Positions 52,166 to 60,750 of a DNA stretch of 64,000 nucleotides are shown here, one piece after another. Numbering within the stretch: the stretch's first letter is position 1; every line of letters begins with the position of its first letter. The stretch is from Sphingomonas adhaesiva (GTDB taxonomy: Bacteria > Pseudomonadota > Alphaproteobacteria > Sphingomonadales > Sphingomonadaceae), in assembly GCF_036946125.1 (NCBI RefSeq), contig NZ_JAQIJT010000002.1, forward strand, positions 1,796,001-1,860,000. The letters are read 5' to 3'. The translations under genes were made by a program, and so were the position numbers. The notes under the pieces are model-generated. The model was not told where the DNA came from, searched no databases, and worked only from the letters and a program-made list of their open reading frames with translations.

Positions 52166-53071
52166 ATGACCGATACGCCCCCCACCCCCGCCGCGCTCGC
52201 CGCCGACCTCGTCGACCTGCTCGACGTCGAGGAGATCGACACGGATCTGTACCGCGGGCGGCGCTCGGCGGGGGGCGTGGGGCGCGTGTTCGGCGGGCAG
52301 GTCATCGCGCAGGCGCTCCAGGCCGCGCAGCGCTCGACCGATGGCGCAGGCGAGAGCGACGGCAAGATCGCGCATTCGCTCCACGCCTATTTCATGCGCG
52401 CCGGGTCGGAGGATCATCCGATCATCTACCGCGTGGTGCGCGATTTCGAGGGGCGCAGCTTCGCCACGCGCCGCGTGATCGCGATGCAGCGCGGGCAGCC
52501 CATCCTGAACATGGCGGCCTCGTTCCAGCTGCCAGAGGACGGCTATCACCATCAGGACCGCATGCCCGACGTCCCCCCGCCCGAGTCGCTCAGGACCGAG
52601 GCGGAGCTGCGCGCCGCCGACAGCGCGCATGTCGAGGAGCGCTTCCGCAAGCAGCTGACGCGGCCGCGCCCGATCGAGATCCGTCCGGTCTATCCGCGCA
52701 AATGGTTCAGCCCGACGCCGGCCGATCCGGTCCAGCACAGCTGGTTCCGCGTCGTCGCGCCGGTGGGCGACGATCCCGCCGTGCACCGCGCGATCGTCGC
52801 CTATGCCAGCGACATGGCGCTGCTGGGGACGTGCATGCTGCCGCACGGCGTCAACTGGACCACGCCGGGGTTCCAGAGCGCGAGCCTCGACCACTCGCTG
52901 TGGCTGCACGAGCCGGTGCGCGCCGACGAATGGATGCTCTACGCCACCGACAGCCCCTGGGCGGGCCATGCGCGCGGCATGAACCGCGGCAGCATCTTCA
53001 CCGCGGACGGGCGGCTGGTCGCGACGGTGGCACAGGAAGGCCTGATCCGGATGCGCAAGCCGCGGGGGTGA
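52166..53071 (+). CDS. TesB-type acyl-CoA thioesterase
   Basis: Double-hotdog acyl-CoA thioesterase II family protein, 301 aa, which hydrolyses acyl-CoA to free acid and CoA. Blocks seen are RVFGGQVIAQALQAAQRS, HSLHAYFMRAGS, RVVRDFEGRSFATRRVIA, SLDHSLWLHEPVRADEWML with the conserved aspartate, and RGMNRGSIFTADGRLVATVA with the glutamine-bearing C-terminus. The start at 52166 follows the palindromic element. It ends the plus-strand degradation set. Confidence 0.93.
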   Translation: MTDTPPTPAALAADLVDLLDVEEIDTDLYRGRRSAGGVGRVFGGQVIAQALQAAQRSTDGAGESDGKIAHSLHAYFMRAGSEDHPIIYRVVRDFEGRSFATRRVIAMQRGQPILNMAASFQLPEDGYHHQDRMPDVPPPESLRTEAELRAADSAHVEERFRKQLTRPRPIEIRPVYPRKWFSPTPADPVQHSWFRVVAPVGDDPAVHRAIVAYASDMALLGTCMLPHGVNWTTPGFQSASLDHSLWLHEPVRADEWMLYATDSPWAGHARGMNRGSIFTADGRLVATVAQEGLIRMRKPRG

Positions 53072-53078
53072 GCGCCGC

Positions 53079-53822
53079 TTACCCCACCACCAACGGCTGG
53101 TAATCCGCGAGTCGGGACAGCGCGGGCACGTCGATCAGCCCGACCTCGCGCTCGCGCAGCGTGACCAGCCCCTGCTGGCGCATCGCCTGGAGCGTGCGAT
53201 TGACGTGGACGCTGGTCAGCCCCAGCGCATCCGCCAGCATCTCCTGCGTCAGCGGCATCTCGAACCGGGTGCCGTCGCCCAGCCCCGCGAGCCGCAGTCG
53301 GTCGCGCAATTCCAGCAACAGATGCGCGAACCGCTCCAGCGACGATTGCCGCCCCACGCGCGCCACCGCGTTGAAGAGGTGCTGGAGCATCAGCGCGGCG
53401 TGGCGGCGCACCGCTTCCTGCAACATGGATTCCGCCGGGGCCGCCGGGGTATCGAGCTCGATCAGCGTCACCGGGGTGAGCGCCAGGAGCGACGCGGTCA
53501 GCGGGCCCCCTGGCCCCAGGCCGACGATATCCCCCGGCACCAGCAGATGCTCGATCTGCCGCCGCCCATCGTGGAAGTGCCGCGCGAACGCCGCCCAGCC
53601 CGACTGGATCGCCAGCGTCGTCCCCGGACATTCGCCATCGCGCAGGATCTCGCGGCGGGCGCGGATCGTCCGCATCGGCATGCGCCGGATGCCCAGTCCG
53701 ATCGCGTCCGCCACTCCGGGCATCAGCGCATTCAACCGGCAGCGCAGCGGATCCACGATCGGCCGCGCCCGCCCCGGCCGGCTTGCGGCGATCATCGCCC
53801 CGCTCCGTGCCGCGCTCGACAT
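53079..53822 (-). CDS. Crp/Fnr family regulator, second copy
   Basis: 247-residue regulator with a sensor domain (HLLVPGDIVGLGPGG) and a winged helix whose recognition segment is ALGLTSVHVNRTLQAMRQQG, matching the regulator at 42171 at LTSVHVNRTL. One cysteine is seen before the sensor domain, so no iron-sulfur site of the FNR type. The start at 53822 is the first ATG giving a plausible N-terminus; an ATG at 53795 is also possible. It is convergent with the thioesterase gene, seven bases apart. Confidence 0.82.
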   Translation of the reverse strand: MSSAARSGAMIAASRPGRARPIVDPLRCRLNALMPGVADAIGLGIRRMPMRTIRARREILRDGECPGTTLAIQSGWAAFARHFHDGRRQIEHLLVPGDIVGLGPGGPLTASLLALTPVTLIELDTPAAPAESMLQEAVRRHAALMLQHLFNAVARVGRQSSLERFAHLLLELRDRLRLAGLGDGTRFEMPLTQEMLADALGLTSVHVNRTLQAMRQQGLVTLREREVGLIDVPALSRLADYQPLVVG

Positions 53823-54019
53823 CCAGGCGTCATCTCGATCTCCCGTCGATCCACCCCGCCCCTGCGCCACTAACCCCGAACGGAGTGACGCCGTAAATAT
53901 AACAGGTTGGGAAAAGGGCTTAAACCGGATCAACCGCCCCGCGTCCGCCGGGAGGCGCGCGCGCGACGAAGCCCGTGCGCCGCACGGCCACGCGCTTCGA
54001 AACCGACGATGTCGTGAAT

Positions 54020-54096
54020 TGGTCGGGGCGACAGGATTCGAACCTGCGACCCCCACACCCCCAGTGTGATGCGCTACCAGGCTGCGCTACGCCCCG
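54020..54096 (-). tRNA. tRNA-Pro (GGG)
   Basis: 77-base tRNA with encoded CCA. Acceptor CGGGGCG pairs with CGCCCCG, D arm GCGCAGCCTGGTAGCGC, anticodon loop CTGGGGG with GGG, T arm AGGTTCGAATCCT. It sits between the second Crp/Fnr gene and yajC. Confidence 0.94.
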
Positions 54097-54263
54097 ACCG
54101 AAGGCGCGCTCCTACGCGCGCTGTTGCGGCAATGCAAGGCCCGTGGCGCCGCGAAGACATATGGGCGAAGACGCATGGATTGCGCCGTCGCGCGTGCGAT
54201 GATAGCGGCAGCGGCTTCGCGGACGGCATCGGTCGCCCGCTCCATGGCCATGCACGGAATTCC

Positions 54264-54605
54264 ATGCTCATCTCTCCAGCCTATGCGCAGACCGCGGCGG
54301 GTGCCGCCAACTCCGGCGGCGGGCTCGCCGGTTTCCTCGGCCTCGCGCCGCTGTTCCTCGTCTTCATCGTCTTCTATTTTCTGATGATCCGTCCGCAGCA
54401 GCGGCGGATGAAGGCGCTGCAAAGCGCGGTGGCGGGCGTGAAGAAGGGCGACTCGGTCGTCACCGCCGGGGGCCTGATCGGGCGCGTGACCAAGGTGGAG
54501 GACGCCGTGGTCGAGGTGGAGATCGCCCCCAACACCCGCGTGCGCGTGGTGAAGGCGACGCTGGCGGAAGTCACCCCGCTCGGCGGCAAGCCGGCGAACG
54601 ACTGA
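54264..54605 (+). CDS. yajC: Preprotein translocase subunit YajC
   Basis: 113-residue Sec accessory protein. One membrane helix (LGLAPLFLVFIVFYFLMIRP) follows a short N-terminal part, with the family's RPQQRRMKALQSAV and the GDSVVTAGGLIGRVTKVED cytoplasmic domain. It precedes secD by one base between stop and start, the usual yajC-secD-secF order. Confidence 0.94.
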   Translation: MLISPAYAQTAAGAANSGGGLAGFLGLAPLFLVFIVFYFLMIRPQQRRMKALQSAVAGVKKGDSVVTAGGLIGRVTKVEDAVVEVEIAPNTRVRVVKATLAEVTPLGGKPAND

Positions 54606-54606
54606 C

Positions 54607-56208
54607 ATGCTCGATTTCCCCCGCTGGAAGGTCACCGCCATCTGGCTGGTGCTGGCGATCCTGGTGTCGCTGTCGATCCCGAGCTTCCTGCCGGAGCGCG
54701 TGACGCAGGGCTGGCCGTTCACGCCGCCGCGGATCAACCTGGGGCTCGACCTCGCCGGCGGCAGCTATCTGCTGCTGGAGGCGGATACCAACGACGTCGC
54801 CGCGACCCGCGTCGAGGCGATGCGCGAGCAGGTCCAGACCGAGATGCGGCGGCAGAATCCGCGCATCGAGATCGGCGAAATCTCCAGCCGCAACGGGCAA
54901 TTGTCGTTCCTGTTGCGCGATCCGTCGCAGGTCGACGCCGCACGCGAGCGGCTGCTGTCGATCACCGGCACCGGCGCGGGCATGACCGGGCAGCGGCAAT
55001 GGGACATCCAGGTGGTGGATTCGAGCCGCTTCGTGCTCACCCCGACCGCCGCGGGCCTGGCGCAGGCGGTCGATACCGCGATGGGCGACGCGACCGAGGT
55101 CGTGCGCCGCCGCATCGACGAGCTGGGCACGCGCGAGCCGACGATCATCCGCCAGGGCGCGAACCGCATCGTCGTGCAGGTGCCGGGCCTGCAGGACCCG
55201 CAGGCGCTGAAGAACCTGCTGGGCAAGACCGCCAAGCTGGAATTCAAGCTGGTCGACACCAACGCCGACCCGGCGGGCCTCGCCAGGGGACAGGCGCCCG
55301 CGGGCAGCCAGGTGCTGCCCTATCCCAACAATCCCTCGGGCATCCCCTTCATCGCGGTGAAGCGCTCCGCGATCATCACCGGCGACATGCTGGCCGACGC
55401 GCGGCAGGAGTTCGAGCCGACGACCAACGCGCCGCAGGTGTCGATCACCTTCGACAGCCAGGGCGGGCGTCGCTTCGCACGCGTGACGCAGGAAAACGTC
55501 AATCGCCCGTTCGCGATCATCATCGACAATTCGGTGATCTCCGCGCCCAACATCAACGAGCCGATCCTGGGCGGCCGCGCCTCGATCAGCGGCGGCTTCA
55601 CCACCGACAGCGCCAACCAGCTCGCCATCGCGCTGCGCTCGGGCAAGCTGCCGGTCGATCTGAAGATCGTCGAGGAATCGACCGTCGGCCCCGACCTGGG
55701 CGCCGATTCGATCCGCGCCGGCATCCTCGCCTCCGCGATCGCGGTGGCGCTGGTGGTGGCGTTCATGCTCGTCACCTACGGCCGGTTCGGCGTCTATGCG
55801 AACCTGGCCGTCGTCATCAACGTGTTCGTCATCCTGGGCGTGCTGGCGCTCATCAACGGCACGCTGACGCTGCCGGGCATCGCCGGCTTCGTGCTGACGA
55901 TCGGCACCGCGGTCGACGCCAACGTGCTCATCAACGAGCGTATCCGCGAGGAGCGGCACCGCGGGCGCGGCGTGGTGCAGGCGGTGGAGCTGGGCTACAA
56001 GGAGGCCAGCCGCACCATCTTCGAGGCGAACGTGACTCACGCCATCTCGGGCATCATCATGTTCTTCCTCGGCTCCGGCCCGGTGAAGGGCTTCGCGGTC
56101 GTGCTGCTGATCGGCATCGCCACCAGCGTGTTCACTGCGGTGCTGTTCACCCGGATGCTCGTCGCGGGCTGGCTACGCCGCACGAAGCCCAAGACGATCA
56201 ATATCTGA
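54607..56208 (+). CDS. secD: Protein translocase subunit SecD
   Basis: RND-family Sec accessory membrane protein, 533 aa, using the proton gradient to help release exported proteins. The first helix (VTAIWLVLAILVSLSIPSF) precedes LGLDLAGGSYLLLEAD, then a large periplasmic region, then five C-terminal helices with SAPNINEPILGGRASISGGF, and LTIGTAVDANVLINERIREE. The length and order match the family. Confidence 0.97.
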   Translation: MLDFPRWKVTAIWLVLAILVSLSIPSFLPERVTQGWPFTPPRINLGLDLAGGSYLLLEADTNDVAATRVEAMREQVQTEMRRQNPRIEIGEISSRNGQLSFLLRDPSQVDAARERLLSITGTGAGMTGQRQWDIQVVDSSRFVLTPTAAGLAQAVDTAMGDATEVVRRRIDELGTREPTIIRQGANRIVVQVPGLQDPQALKNLLGKTAKLEFKLVDTNADPAGLARGQAPAGSQVLPYPNNPSGIPFIAVKRSAIITGDMLADARQEFEPTTNAPQVSITFDSQGGRRFARVTQENVNRPFAIIIDNSVISAPNINEPILGGRASISGGFTTDSANQLAIALRSGKLPVDLKIVEESTVGPDLGADSIRAGILASAIAVALVVAFMLVTYGRFGVYANLAVVINVFVILGVLALINGTLTLPGIAGFVLTIGTAVDANVLINERIREERHRGRGVVQAVELGYKEASRTIFEANVTHAISGIIMFFLGSGPVKGFAVVLLIGIATSVFTAVLFTRMLVAGWLRRTKPKTINI

Positions 56209-56221
56209 GGCGGGACGTCAG

Positions 56222-57196
56222 ATGAAACTTCTCAAGCTCGTCCCCGACGACACGAACATCGATTTCGTCCGGCTGCGCGGCTGGGCCTTCGGGCTCACCC
56301 TGCTGCTCAGCGTGCTGGCGGTGGGCGTCACCTTCTACAAGGGGCTGAACTTCGGCGTCGATTTCGAAGGCGGCCTGATGATCGAGGAACGCTTCGCACA
56401 GAAGCCGGACCTCGATCAGGTCCGTGCCGTCGTCGATGCGCAGGGCGTGGGCGAGGCCGCGCTCCAGCAGTTCGGCGACCCGCGCACCATCACCATCCGC
56501 CTGCCCGTCCAGCAGGGCGGCGACGAAGGCGCGACCAACGCCGCGGTGAAGAAGATCGAGGCCGCGCTGGCGCAGCGCTTCCCCGGCGCGGAGTTCCGCC
56601 GCTATTCGACCGTGTCGGGCAAGGTATCGGGCGAGCTGATCCGCAACGGCCTGCTCGCGGTGGTGCTGGCGATCCTGGGCATCGGCCTGTTCGCGATCTT
56701 CCGCTTCGAATGGCAGTTCGGCGTGTCGACAATCGTCGCGATCGTCCACGACCTGCTGATGACGCTCGGCTTCTTCGCGCTGACGCAGTTCGAGTTCGAC
56801 CTGAACATCGTCGCCGCGGTGCTGACCATCATCGGCTATTCGATCAACGACAAGATCGTGATCGACGACCGCATCCGCGAGAACATGCGCCGCTATCGCA
56901 AGATGGAGATGCGCGACATCATCAACCTGTCGGTCAACGAAACGCTGCCGCGCACTGTCATGACCTCGGTCACGATCCTGCTGGCGCTGTTCGCGCTGCT
57001 GTTCCTGGGCGGGCATGTGCTGCGCGGGTTCACCGCGGCGATGATCCTGGGCATCGTGGTCGGCACCTATTCATCGATCTACGTCTCGTCCTCGCTGCTG
57101 ATCTCGCTGGGCCTGCGTGCCGAGCCCGAGGCGGCCGACAAGGCGCGCCCGGCGAACAGCGTCGAGGGTGCCGAGCGGGTCGGTCCGCGCACCTGA
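56222..57196 (+). CDS. secF: Protein translocase subunit SecF
   Basis: Partner of SecD, 324 aa, six membrane helices. KGLNFGVDFEGGLMIEERF is the SecF signature after the first helix, and TIIGYSINDKIVIDDRIREN and the NETLPRTVMTSVTILLALFA helix carry the conserved polar residues. It follows secD by 13 bases and shares one base with the next gene (TGATG). Confidence 0.97.
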   Translation: MKLLKLVPDDTNIDFVRLRGWAFGLTLLLSVLAVGVTFYKGLNFGVDFEGGLMIEERFAQKPDLDQVRAVVDAQGVGEAALQQFGDPRTITIRLPVQQGGDEGATNAAVKKIEAALAQRFPGAEFRRYSTVSGKVSGELIRNGLLAVVLAILGIGLFAIFRFEWQFGVSTIVAIVHDLLMTLGFFALTQFEFDLNIVAAVLTIIGYSINDKIVIDDRIRENMRRYRKMEMRDIINLSVNETLPRTVMTSVTILLALFALLFLGGHVLRGFTAAMILGIVVGTYSSIYVSSSLLISLGLRAEPEAADKARPANSVEGAERVGPRT

Positions 57197-57582
57197 TGCG
57201 GATCGACCGCGACCGTCCCGCCGCCGGGCCGCTGGTGCGCGGCTTCGGCGCCGGCGGCTTCAAGGTGGACGCGCCGGACGGCACGATGGGCGTCTATCCC
57301 GCGCTGCTGCTGACCGCGACGCGCGCCGATACGTGGTCCCCCCCGCCGATCGAGGCGTTGGACGAAGCGGCACTGGCGCCGCTGCTGGGTGAGCCGATCG
57401 AGTTCATCGTGCTCGGCACGGGCGAGAATGTGCGCCGCCCCCCGCGCGCGTTGGTGAGCGCGCTGGAGGAACGGGGCATCGGTATCGAGCCGATGGACAG
57501 CCGCGCCGCGGCCAAGGCCTGGGGAATCCTGCGCGCCGAGGATCGCCGCGTCGCCGCCGCGCTGTACCCGCTCGGCTCCTAA
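57196..57582 (+). CDS. Mth938-like domain protein (DUF498)
   Basis: 128-residue protein of the Mth938/DUF498 group. The layout GPLVRGFGAGGFKVD, PALLLTATRADTWSPP, EFIVLGTGENVRRPPRALVS and IEPMDSRAAAKAWGILRAED is typical. The family is small, cytosolic and of unknown function. It is coupled to secF by TGATG; the secDF-Mth938 link is common in alphaproteobacteria. Confidence 0.88.
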   Translation: MRIDRDRPAAGPLVRGFGAGGFKVDAPDGTMGVYPALLLTATRADTWSPPPIEALDEAALAPLLGEPIEFIVLGTGENVRRPPRALVSALEERGIGIEPMDSRAAAKAWGILRAEDRRVAAALYPLGS

Positions 57583-57586
57583 GGGT

Positions 57587-57711
57587 CCTCCCGTAGAAGG
57601 CAGGGTTCGGGGTGGTGGGAGGCCGGGTGATACGGACACCGCGATCCGAGTCCGATCCGCACCGCCAAGCCTCCACCCACCCCCGGCCCCTTCCTTGAAA
57701 AGGAGGGGAGC
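57587..57711. repeat. Dispersed palindromic repeat, copy 2
   Basis: Related to 28849 and 63471: the right half (CCACCCACCCCCGGCCCCTT) and the outer arm are conserved, while the left arm CCTCCCGTAGAAGGCAGGG and the centre have drifted. It fills most of the gap between the Mth938-like gene and the glycosyltransferase at 57833. The remaining 120 bases hold no gene that I see. Confidence 0.6.
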
Positions 57712-57832
57712 TACTCCCCCCGCACTGGCCACTCCTTGACCGGGTGCCGCCCCGCGGTGGGCCGTCGCATCGCCGTAGTGGATACCGTCATCGTCCAGCC
57801 CGGCCGCACCGTGCGCCGGCGCCGCCGGTGCT

Positions 57833-58996
57833 TCAACCACGACCCGTGCGATGCCGGTGAACCAGGCTAGCGAGATGTTCGTGCAGCGCCGCCGCATTCG
57901 CCGCCCACGTGAACCGCTCCGCCGCGGCGCGCACCGCAGCGCGTGGCGGCGGAGCGGCGATCAGGTCGCCGATCGCGCCGGCGAAGGCGACCGCGTCACG
58001 CGCCACGATCCGTCCCACGGCGGGCGTCGTCACCACTTCCCGCGCGCCGCCGGCATCGGCGATGACGATCGGCGTCCCGCAGGCGAGCGATTCGACCCAG
58101 GCGTTGGCCAGCCCCTCCGACGCGGAGGCAAGCGCCATGACATCGGCATCGGCCAGGATCGCGGGCAAGTCACGGTGCGCGACCGCGCCGGTCAGGTGGA
58201 CGCGCCCTGCGACCCCCAGCCGCCGGGCCAGCGCCATGAGCCGCGCGCGCTCCGGCCCTTCCCCCACGATCGACAGCGTCACGCCGGGGAGCCGTGCGAT
58301 AGCCGCGATCACCACGTCATGCCCCTTGCGCGGGATCAGCGCGCCCAGCGACACCACGTGCGGCGCCCCTCGCCGCCGCTCGACCGGCACGAAGCGGTCG
58401 AGATCGACCCCGGTGCGATGCACGCGCACCCGTGCCGGATCGATGCCGAGCGCCGCCATGTCGTCGCGCATCGCCGCGCTCACCGCGAGCAATCCGTCCG
58501 CCGCCGTGGCCGACGCGCGAACCTGCCCGCGCGTGGCGCCCTGCCGAGCCCAGAAATGAATGTCCGCGCCGCGCGCCTTGATCGACACCGGCACGTCGTA
58601 TCGCCGCCCCAGCGCCACCGCCGCCGGTCCATCGGGGAAGAAGAACGACGCGTCGATCGCGTCGAACGGCGCCTCGCGCCACAGGTCGTCCAGCACCGGC
58701 CGCAGCGCGCGCGCCAGCAACGGCGCGTGCCACCGCCCGCGCGTCGCGGGGATCGCCGCGAACCGCGGGCGCGCCACCGGCAGCCCGTGCCACGTCTCCC
58801 GCGGCGGCAGGGTCGCCAGCGCATGGTGACGCGCCGCGCGCGGCAGCGGCCATGGCGGCAGTCCGACCGGCGCCACCACGCGCACCGATACGCCGTCGCG
58901 CGCCGCCAGCGCCTGCGCCTGCCGCTCCACGAACACGCCGAAGGTCGGCCGCGTCGCGTCGGGAAACAGCGTGGAAAGCGTGACGACCCGCAACAT
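57833..58996 (-). CDS. GT4-type glycosyltransferase
   Basis: 387-residue GT-B enzyme. The acceptor-domain start is VVTLSTLFPDATRPTFGVFV, a pattern seen in colanic-acid or teichuronic-type glycosyltransferases, and the donor half has VSLGALIPRKGHDVVIAAI, LSIVGEGPERARLMALARRL and ASASEGLANAWVESLACGTP with the E-x7-E site. It probably builds an exopolysaccharide or lipid-linked glycan. It starts 43 bases before the divergent-orientation neighbour's stop region and has no partner genes beside it. Confidence 0.88.
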   Translation of the reverse strand: MLRVVTLSTLFPDATRPTFGVFVERQAQALAARDGVSVRVVAPVGLPPWPLPRAARHHALATLPPRETWHGLPVARPRFAAIPATRGRWHAPLLARALRPVLDDLWREAPFDAIDASFFFPDGPAAVALGRRYDVPVSIKARGADIHFWARQGATRGQVRASATAADGLLAVSAAMRDDMAALGIDPARVRVHRTGVDLDRFVPVERRRGAPHVVSLGALIPRKGHDVVIAAIARLPGVTLSIVGEGPERARLMALARRLGVAGRVHLTGAVAHRDLPAILADADVMALASASEGLANAWVESLACGTPIVIADAGGAREVVTTPAVGRIVARDAVAFAGAIGDLIAAPPPRAAVRAAAERFTWAANAAALHEHLASLVHRHRTGRG

Positions 58997-59039
58997 GGCG
59001 CAGCTTCTACCCGAGGCGGGTAAGCGCCGCGTGAACGCG

Positions 59040-59720
59040 CTAGACCCCGTCCGCCGCGGTCAGGTAGCGCCACATCGCTTTCGACCCCTTCTCGGTCAGC
59101 TGCACCATGACGCGGCGGCGATCGACCGGGTCCGGCGCACGCCGCACGTATCCGCGGTCGACCAGCATCGCGATCTGGCGCAGTGCGGTGGTCAGCGGCG
59201 CGCCGGACGCCACCGCCAGACTGGTGGTATAGGCGTTCTGCCCGTCGACCTCCTGGATGAAGAGGTCGAGCAGCAGGTCGAACGCCGGCTCGCCGTACAT
59301 GTCGTCGCCGAAATGGTCCTGCCGCAGCCGCCGCCGCGTCAGGATCTGCACCGCGGCGCGGCGGACGATCACGCGCGGATCGTCGGGCACCGCGTCGCCC
59401 ATCGGCTCGACGGTCGCGATCAGCTGCCGCCGCTGCGCCGCGCCGAACAGGCTGATGTGGCTGGTCATCCACAACAGCCGTCCGTCCACCGTGCAGAAGC
59501 GCTGGCGCATCCCCACCGACGCACCGTCCCGCATCAGCCGATCGAGATGCTCGCGCACGAAATCGCGATCGTCCGCGTGGGTGAGGTCGAGCAGGTCGCG
59601 CCGCAGCAGTTCGTCGCGCCCATAACCCAGCGCGTCGACGAACGCCTGGTCCGCGTCGACCAGCCGCCAGCGATCATCCGCCAGCCAGCTCATCAATCGC
59701 CGCGACCGAGCCCGATCCAT
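59040..59720 (-). CDS. PAS domain plus MarR-like winged helix
   Basis: 226-residue regulator with an unusual domain order. The N-terminal half is a PAS fold: WRLVDADQAFVDALGYGRDE, then LTHADDRDFVREHLDRLM and RFCTVDGRLLWMTSHISLF. The C-terminal half is a winged helix of the MarR type: ASGAPLTTALRQIAMLVDRG and the wing YVRRAPDPVDRRRVMVQLTE. Such a protein would couple ligand or redox sensing to promoter binding directly. No conserved cysteine or haem motif is obvious. The target is unknown. Confidence 0.82.
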   Translation of the reverse strand: MDRARSRRLMSWLADDRWRLVDADQAFVDALGYGRDELLRRDLLDLTHADDRDFVREHLDRLMRDGASVGMRQRFCTVDGRLLWMTSHISLFGAAQRRQLIATVEPMGDAVPDDPRVIVRRAAVQILTRRRLRQDHFGDDMYGEPAFDLLLDLFIQEVDGQNAYTTSLAVASGAPLTTALRQIAMLVDRGYVRRAPDPVDRRRVMVQLTEKGSKAMWRYLTAADGV

Positions 59721-59803
59721 CCGCTTGTCAATCCCCGGTTACCGTACCATCCGAGCTGGAGCGATTAACCTGCATCACGCCGCGTTCACAGCGTTTTCGG
59801 ATG

Positions 59804-60628
59804 CTATCGGAAACTTGCGCCGACATAGGCGAAGAGCAGATCGGCATCGGCGGAGGCGTGCAGTTCCTCCGGCCCCTCGACCAGCACGCACTCGCCGGCC
59901 TTCCACGCCACCCCGGCGACGACGCCCTCTCCCCTGATCGGCACCAGCCAGCCCTGCCTGCCCTCGGGCAACTCGATCATCCGCTTGCCCCCGGTCCAGC
60001 GCTCCAGCACGAACTTCGGCCCGTTGACCAGGATGATGCGTCCGGGCGCGATCTCGCCGGGTGCCTCGGGCGCGACATAGGGGGTCAATTCGGCGACCGC
60101 GACGCCGTCGTCCAGATGCAGTTCGCGCGGACGACCGTAATCGAACAGGCGATACGTCGTGTCCGAATTCTGCTGCACCTCGATCACGGTGAGCCCCGCG
60201 CCGATCGCGTGGATCACGCCGGAGTGCGAATAATAGAAGTCGCCCGCCTTCACCGGCTTCCAGTCGAGCTTGTGCTCCAGGCTGCCGTCCTCCGCCGAGG
60301 CGCGCAGCTCCTCGCGTGTCATCGGCCTGAGCGGCCCAATCGCGATCGTCGAATCGGGCTCCGCGGTCAGCACGGTCCAGCATTCGTCCTTGCCGCGCGG
60401 CAGGCCGCGCTTGTGCGCCTCCTCGTCCGACGGGTGATTCTGCACCGACAGCTTCTCGCTGGTGAAGAGGTATTTGATGAGCAGTTCCGGCTCCTCGGGG
60501 TGCGGCGACTGGAACCACACCTCGCCGATCGGCTCCGCGTCGGGCGCGGGGTCGGGAAAGCCGGGATACAGGTGATGCCGGCCCCAGGGCTTCTCGACGC
60601 GCTTCGTGGCGAGCAGGGTGGCGGGCAT
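59804..60628 (-). CDS. Class I mannose-6-phosphate isomerase
   Basis: Zinc-dependent phosphomannose isomerase of the short cupin type, 274 aa, interconverting fructose 6-phosphate and mannose 6-phosphate for GDP-mannose and envelope glycans. Metal and active-site segments seen are KLSVQNHPSDEEAHKRG, YSHSGVIHAIGAGLTVIEVQ and YRLFDYGRPRELHLDDG. It lacks the C-terminal GDP-mannose pyrophosphorylase domain. The GT4 gene nearby is on the same strand but separate. Confidence 0.9.
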   Translation of the reverse strand: MPATLLATKRVEKPWGRHHLYPGFPDPAPDAEPIGEVWFQSPHPEEPELLIKYLFTSEKLSVQNHPSDEEAHKRGLPRGKDECWTVLTAEPDSTIAIGPLRPMTREELRASAEDGSLEHKLDWKPVKAGDFYYSHSGVIHAIGAGLTVIEVQQNSDTTYRLFDYGRPRELHLDDGVAVAELTPYVAPEAPGEIAPGRIILVNGPKFVLERWTGGKRMIELPEGRQGWLVPIRGEGVVAGVAWKAGECVLVEGPEELHASADADLLFAYVGASFR

Positions 60629-60750
60629 TCGAACTCCTGTGGCTGGACGCGATCGTCGCGGACATCAACGCGCACCCCGGCCTGCCCGCTCCGCATGGTC
60701 GCGCAAAAGCCGTTGTTCGCGGCCCGCTCTCTACGCTAAGAGCCGGGCCG

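Noticed and set aside
42099..54097. Genomic island boundary between the tRNA-Asp pair and tRNA-Pro
   Set aside because: The genes between are housekeeping-type catabolism with base composition like their neighbours; no integrase or tRNA-fragment direct repeat was seen.
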